Virus record (IMG/VR): IMGVR_UViG_3300022220_000009
Location: 1 to 42,472 of that record
Source of the DNA: a virus
Reading direction: 5' to 3' (one strand)
Length of the DNA stretch: 42,472 bases
The position numbers and the translations under genes are program-made. Positions 42,363-42,472 of the stretch are shown here, one piece after another (the first letter of the stretch is position 1; every line of letters starts with the position of its first letter). Below the pieces are notes generated by a model, which had not been told where the DNA came from, made no database searches, and saw nothing but the letters and a program-made list of their open reading frames with translations.

Positions 42363-42472
42363 CCAACAACCATAGTTTATTCACCGGAAAGCCTTTTAAC
42401 CAACAAAAACAAGTAGTTAGTCTATTTCGGACTCTAAAAAGCGTCCGCAAACTGTCCGCAAATTTACCGACC
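42363..42472 (+). repeat. attR: right copy of 110-base direct repeat
   Basis: Identical to 111-220; it includes the GTCCGCAAA pair (42443-42451, 42454-42462). The window ends with it, so its real right end is not known. It lies 28 bases after the integrase stop, as expected for attR. Confidence 0.8.

Noticed and set aside
1-42472. Circular phage contig with terminal overlap
   Set aside because: The left repeat starts at 111, not at base 1, and the preceding bases differ from those before the right copy. Integrated prophage is the simpler reading.
1-42472. tRNA genes, CRISPR arrays and insertion sequences
   Set aside because: No cloverleaf, T-arm GGTTCGAATCC-type sequence, regularly spaced repeats or transposase frame was seen.

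Overview
The window is an integrated temperate siphovirus (prophage) of about 42 kb in a Gram-negative bacterium. It is bounded by a perfect 110-base direct repeat (111-220 and 42363-42472, the right copy running into the window end). A tyrosine integrase lies just inside the right copy. Bases 1-110 are taken as host flank. The host cannot be named from the sequence. The phage core is moderately GC-rich and proteobacterial in style; a Proteobacteria or Nitrospinota-like host would fit, but this is inference.

Left to right: (a) 298-1956, small left-end genes: a hypothetical protein, a DUF5675 protein, a winged-helix-like protein and a lambda gpZ-like minor tail protein. (b) 1995-12994, packaging and head: Nu1-like small terminase, GpA-type large terminase, gpW-like connector, lambda-type portal, a single-polypeptide prohead protease plus HK97-fold capsid, then connector and structural genes, a 663-aa protein with lectin-like domains, a gpU-like tail terminator and small ORFs. 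(c) 13100-22149, tail: tube protein, gpG/gpGT chaperone with a likely -1 frameshift, tape measure, distal tail protein, tail hub protein, DUF6950 (NlpC/P60-like) protein, a 1050-aa gpJ-like tip protein and a glycine-rich fibre. Two small genes follow, one of them a holin or XhlA-like candidate. (d) 22752-32591, an AT-richer accessory block: a leftward orphan PD-(D/E)XK protein, a rightward four-gene type I restriction-modification operon with an Abi_C-like gene between hsdS and hsdR, and a leftward membrane-anchored TPR protein. (e) 32721-33408, the lysogeny switch: a leftward XRE repressor and overlapping divergent promoters. (f) 33408-41142, early and replication genes: small phage ORFs (one apparently starting at ATC), a structured leader resembling C4 antisense RNA, a SNF2-type helicase, an NrS-1-like primase-polymerase, a UvrD-like helicase and a VRR-NUC nuclease. 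(g) 41307-42335, integrase.

The structural genes form a long co-directional late operon with many ATGA or TAATG overlaps. The early genes run the same way from the repressor region. The accessory block between the late genes and the immunity region holds the genes most likely to benefit the lysogen: restriction-modification, an abortive-infection-like protein, an unassigned nuclease and a TPR protein. The features most worth follow-up are the orphan nuclease, the hsdM-hsdS-Abi_C-hsdR operon with a palindrome at its promoter that shares 11 of 12 bases with a sequence in the immunity region, the C4-like leader, the ATC-start gene, and the paired GTCCGCAAA repeats at both att sites and in the end of the integrase gene.
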